Shown here: piece by piece, positions 9,884-10,609 of the stretch
Numbering within the stretch: position 1 is the stretch's first letter
Layout of the letters: each line of letters starts with the position of its first letter
Origin: Acidobacteriota bacterium
GTDB lineage: Bacteria > Acidobacteriota > Vicinamibacteria > Vicinamibacterales > 2-12-FULL-66-21
Assembly (NCBI GenBank): GCA_013697225.1
Contig: JACCXG010000083.1
Span: forward strand, 1-10,609
Direction of reading: 5' to 3'
DNA: 10,609 nucleotides
Notes under the pieces: model-generated
The model's input: the letters and a program-made list of their open reading frames with translations, nothing else
The model's database searches: none
What the model was told of the DNA's origin: nothing
Program-made: the position numbers and the translations under genes

Positions 9884-10609
9884 CTAGCGGGCCTGCCGCA
9901 TTTCACGCAGCACGCGGGCCGATTTCAGCTCCTTTTCGAGATGCACGTTCAGCAGGCGCCTGTGCGCCGTCTCCAGTTCCCTCGCCGCACGCGTGCCCAG
10001 CGTGAGCGTGCCCAGCGCTTCCGGCGCCAAACTGCCCGCGCTCCGCAGAAACAGCATCGCCTCGGACGAGAGCGCCGTCCCCCCGCCAGGGGCGCAGCCG
10101 CGGCACACGAACACGGTTTCGTGGGGCGGCATCGCGGCCCCGTCCGAGAGCGCGGCACTGCAGGCCGGACACTGCCGGATCGAGGGATAGACGCCCTGCA
10201 GCCTCAACAGCCAGTACTCGAAATACCGAGCCACCGATTCGACCGGCGCGCCGCCTGCCAGCCCGTCCATGACCGACGCGCCAAGGCGAAACAGCCTCTC
10301 GTCCGCATGCGCGTCGGGGGCCCACTCATCAATCAGCTCCGCAAAATACCCTACATGGCCCAGCGCCTCTCCCGAAACCGACAACGGTGAGCGGGTGGGC
10401 TCGACATAGTTGAGCCGCACCAGTTCCCGCCCTTCGCGCTCGTAGTAGGCCACCCCGGCGCACGTCAGCGGCTCCAGCGCTCCATGATACGGCGAGCGCG
10501 CCCGTCTGGCGCCCTTCGCCACCCCGCGCTTCTTCCCCCGGTCGCGGGTCAGGAACACCACGATCCGATCCGACTCGGCGAGCTTGTAGGTGCGCAGAAT
10601 GAGCGCCTC
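9884..10609 (-). CDS. recO: DNA repair protein RecO (5' end outside the window)
   Basis: 242 codons including the TAG stop at 9884-9886 are visible, and the frame is open to the right edge. The first visible residues, EALILRTYKLAESDRIVVF, followed by LTRDRGKKRGVAKGARR, match the RecO OB-fold start, so only a handful of N-terminal residues are missing. An in-frame GTG at 10561 is internal, not the start. The helical C-terminal domain contains a four-Cys zinc site, CPAC (visible residues 147-150) and CRGC (169-172), as in most bacterial RecO outside the enterobacteria. RecO anneals DNA strands and, with RecR (and RecF), loads RecA on SSB-coated single strands during gap repair. It is the most upstream gene seen in the block, 18 nt before glyQ, so the promoter for the cluster probably lies to the right of the window. 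Confidence 0.95.
   Translation of the reverse strand, partial: EALILRTYKLAESDRIVVFLTRDRGKKRGVAKGARRARSPYHGALEPLTCAGVAYYEREGRELVRLNYVEPTRSPLSVSGEALGHVGYFAELIDEWAPDAHADERLFRLGASVMDGLAGGAPVESVARYFEYWLLRLQGVYPSIRQCPACSAALSDGAAMPPHETVFVCRGCAPGGGTALSSEAMLFLRSAGSLAPEALGTLTLGTRAARELETAHRRLLNVHLEKELKSARVLREMRQAR

Noticed and set aside
9987..10017. Short direct repeat GCGTGCCCAGCG inside recO
   Set aside because: It encodes the repeated Leu-Gly-Thr of the RecO C-terminal region and appears only twice; no sign of a mobile or regulatory role.

Overview
This high-GC window carries a compact, same-strand block of housekeeping genes, all on the minus strand, read from the right edge to the left: recO (5' end cut by the window), glyQ, glyS, ppdK, corA, mutL and a secreted SGNH/GDSL hydrolase. 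Spacing is tight (18 nt, 45 nt, 7 nt, a 4-nt overlap, 34-50 nt, then a 4-nt overlap or 23-nt gap depending on start choice). This suggests one long transcript or a few overlapping ones; no strong terminator or promoter was seen inside the block.

The left 255 bases differ. They hold the first 30 codons of another minus-strand gene with a twin-arginine-like signal peptide, and on the plus strand an isolated C-terminal piece of a DUF1080 (3-keto-disaccharide hydrolase-like) protein whose upstream part is missing. This looks like a rearrangement or deletion scar next to the conserved operon.

The genes cover several jobs. RecO acts in RecFOR recombination repair and MutL in mismatch repair. GlyQ and GlyS form the two-subunit glycyl-tRNA synthetase. 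PPDK interconverts pyruvate and phosphoenolpyruvate. CorA moves Mg2+/Co2+ across the inner membrane. The SGNH hydrolase probably acts outside the cytoplasm. They do not form one pathway; the grouping looks like a housekeeping operon.

The two-subunit GlyRS, the recO-glyQ-glyS-ppdK order, the high GC, the DUF1080 remnant and the twin-arginine leader together suggest a Gram-negative bacterium, most likely an Acidobacteriota member (Vicinamibacteria-like), with deltaproteobacterial-type lineages as an alternative. This is inferred from gene content, not from any search. I see no mobile element, CRISPR array, RNA gene or clearly new system. The most distinctive features are a 74-residue histone-H1-like basic tail on PPDK, the DUF1080 remnant, a TTG-started corA overlapping the ppdK stop, and a DQHV variant of the MutL nuclease motif.
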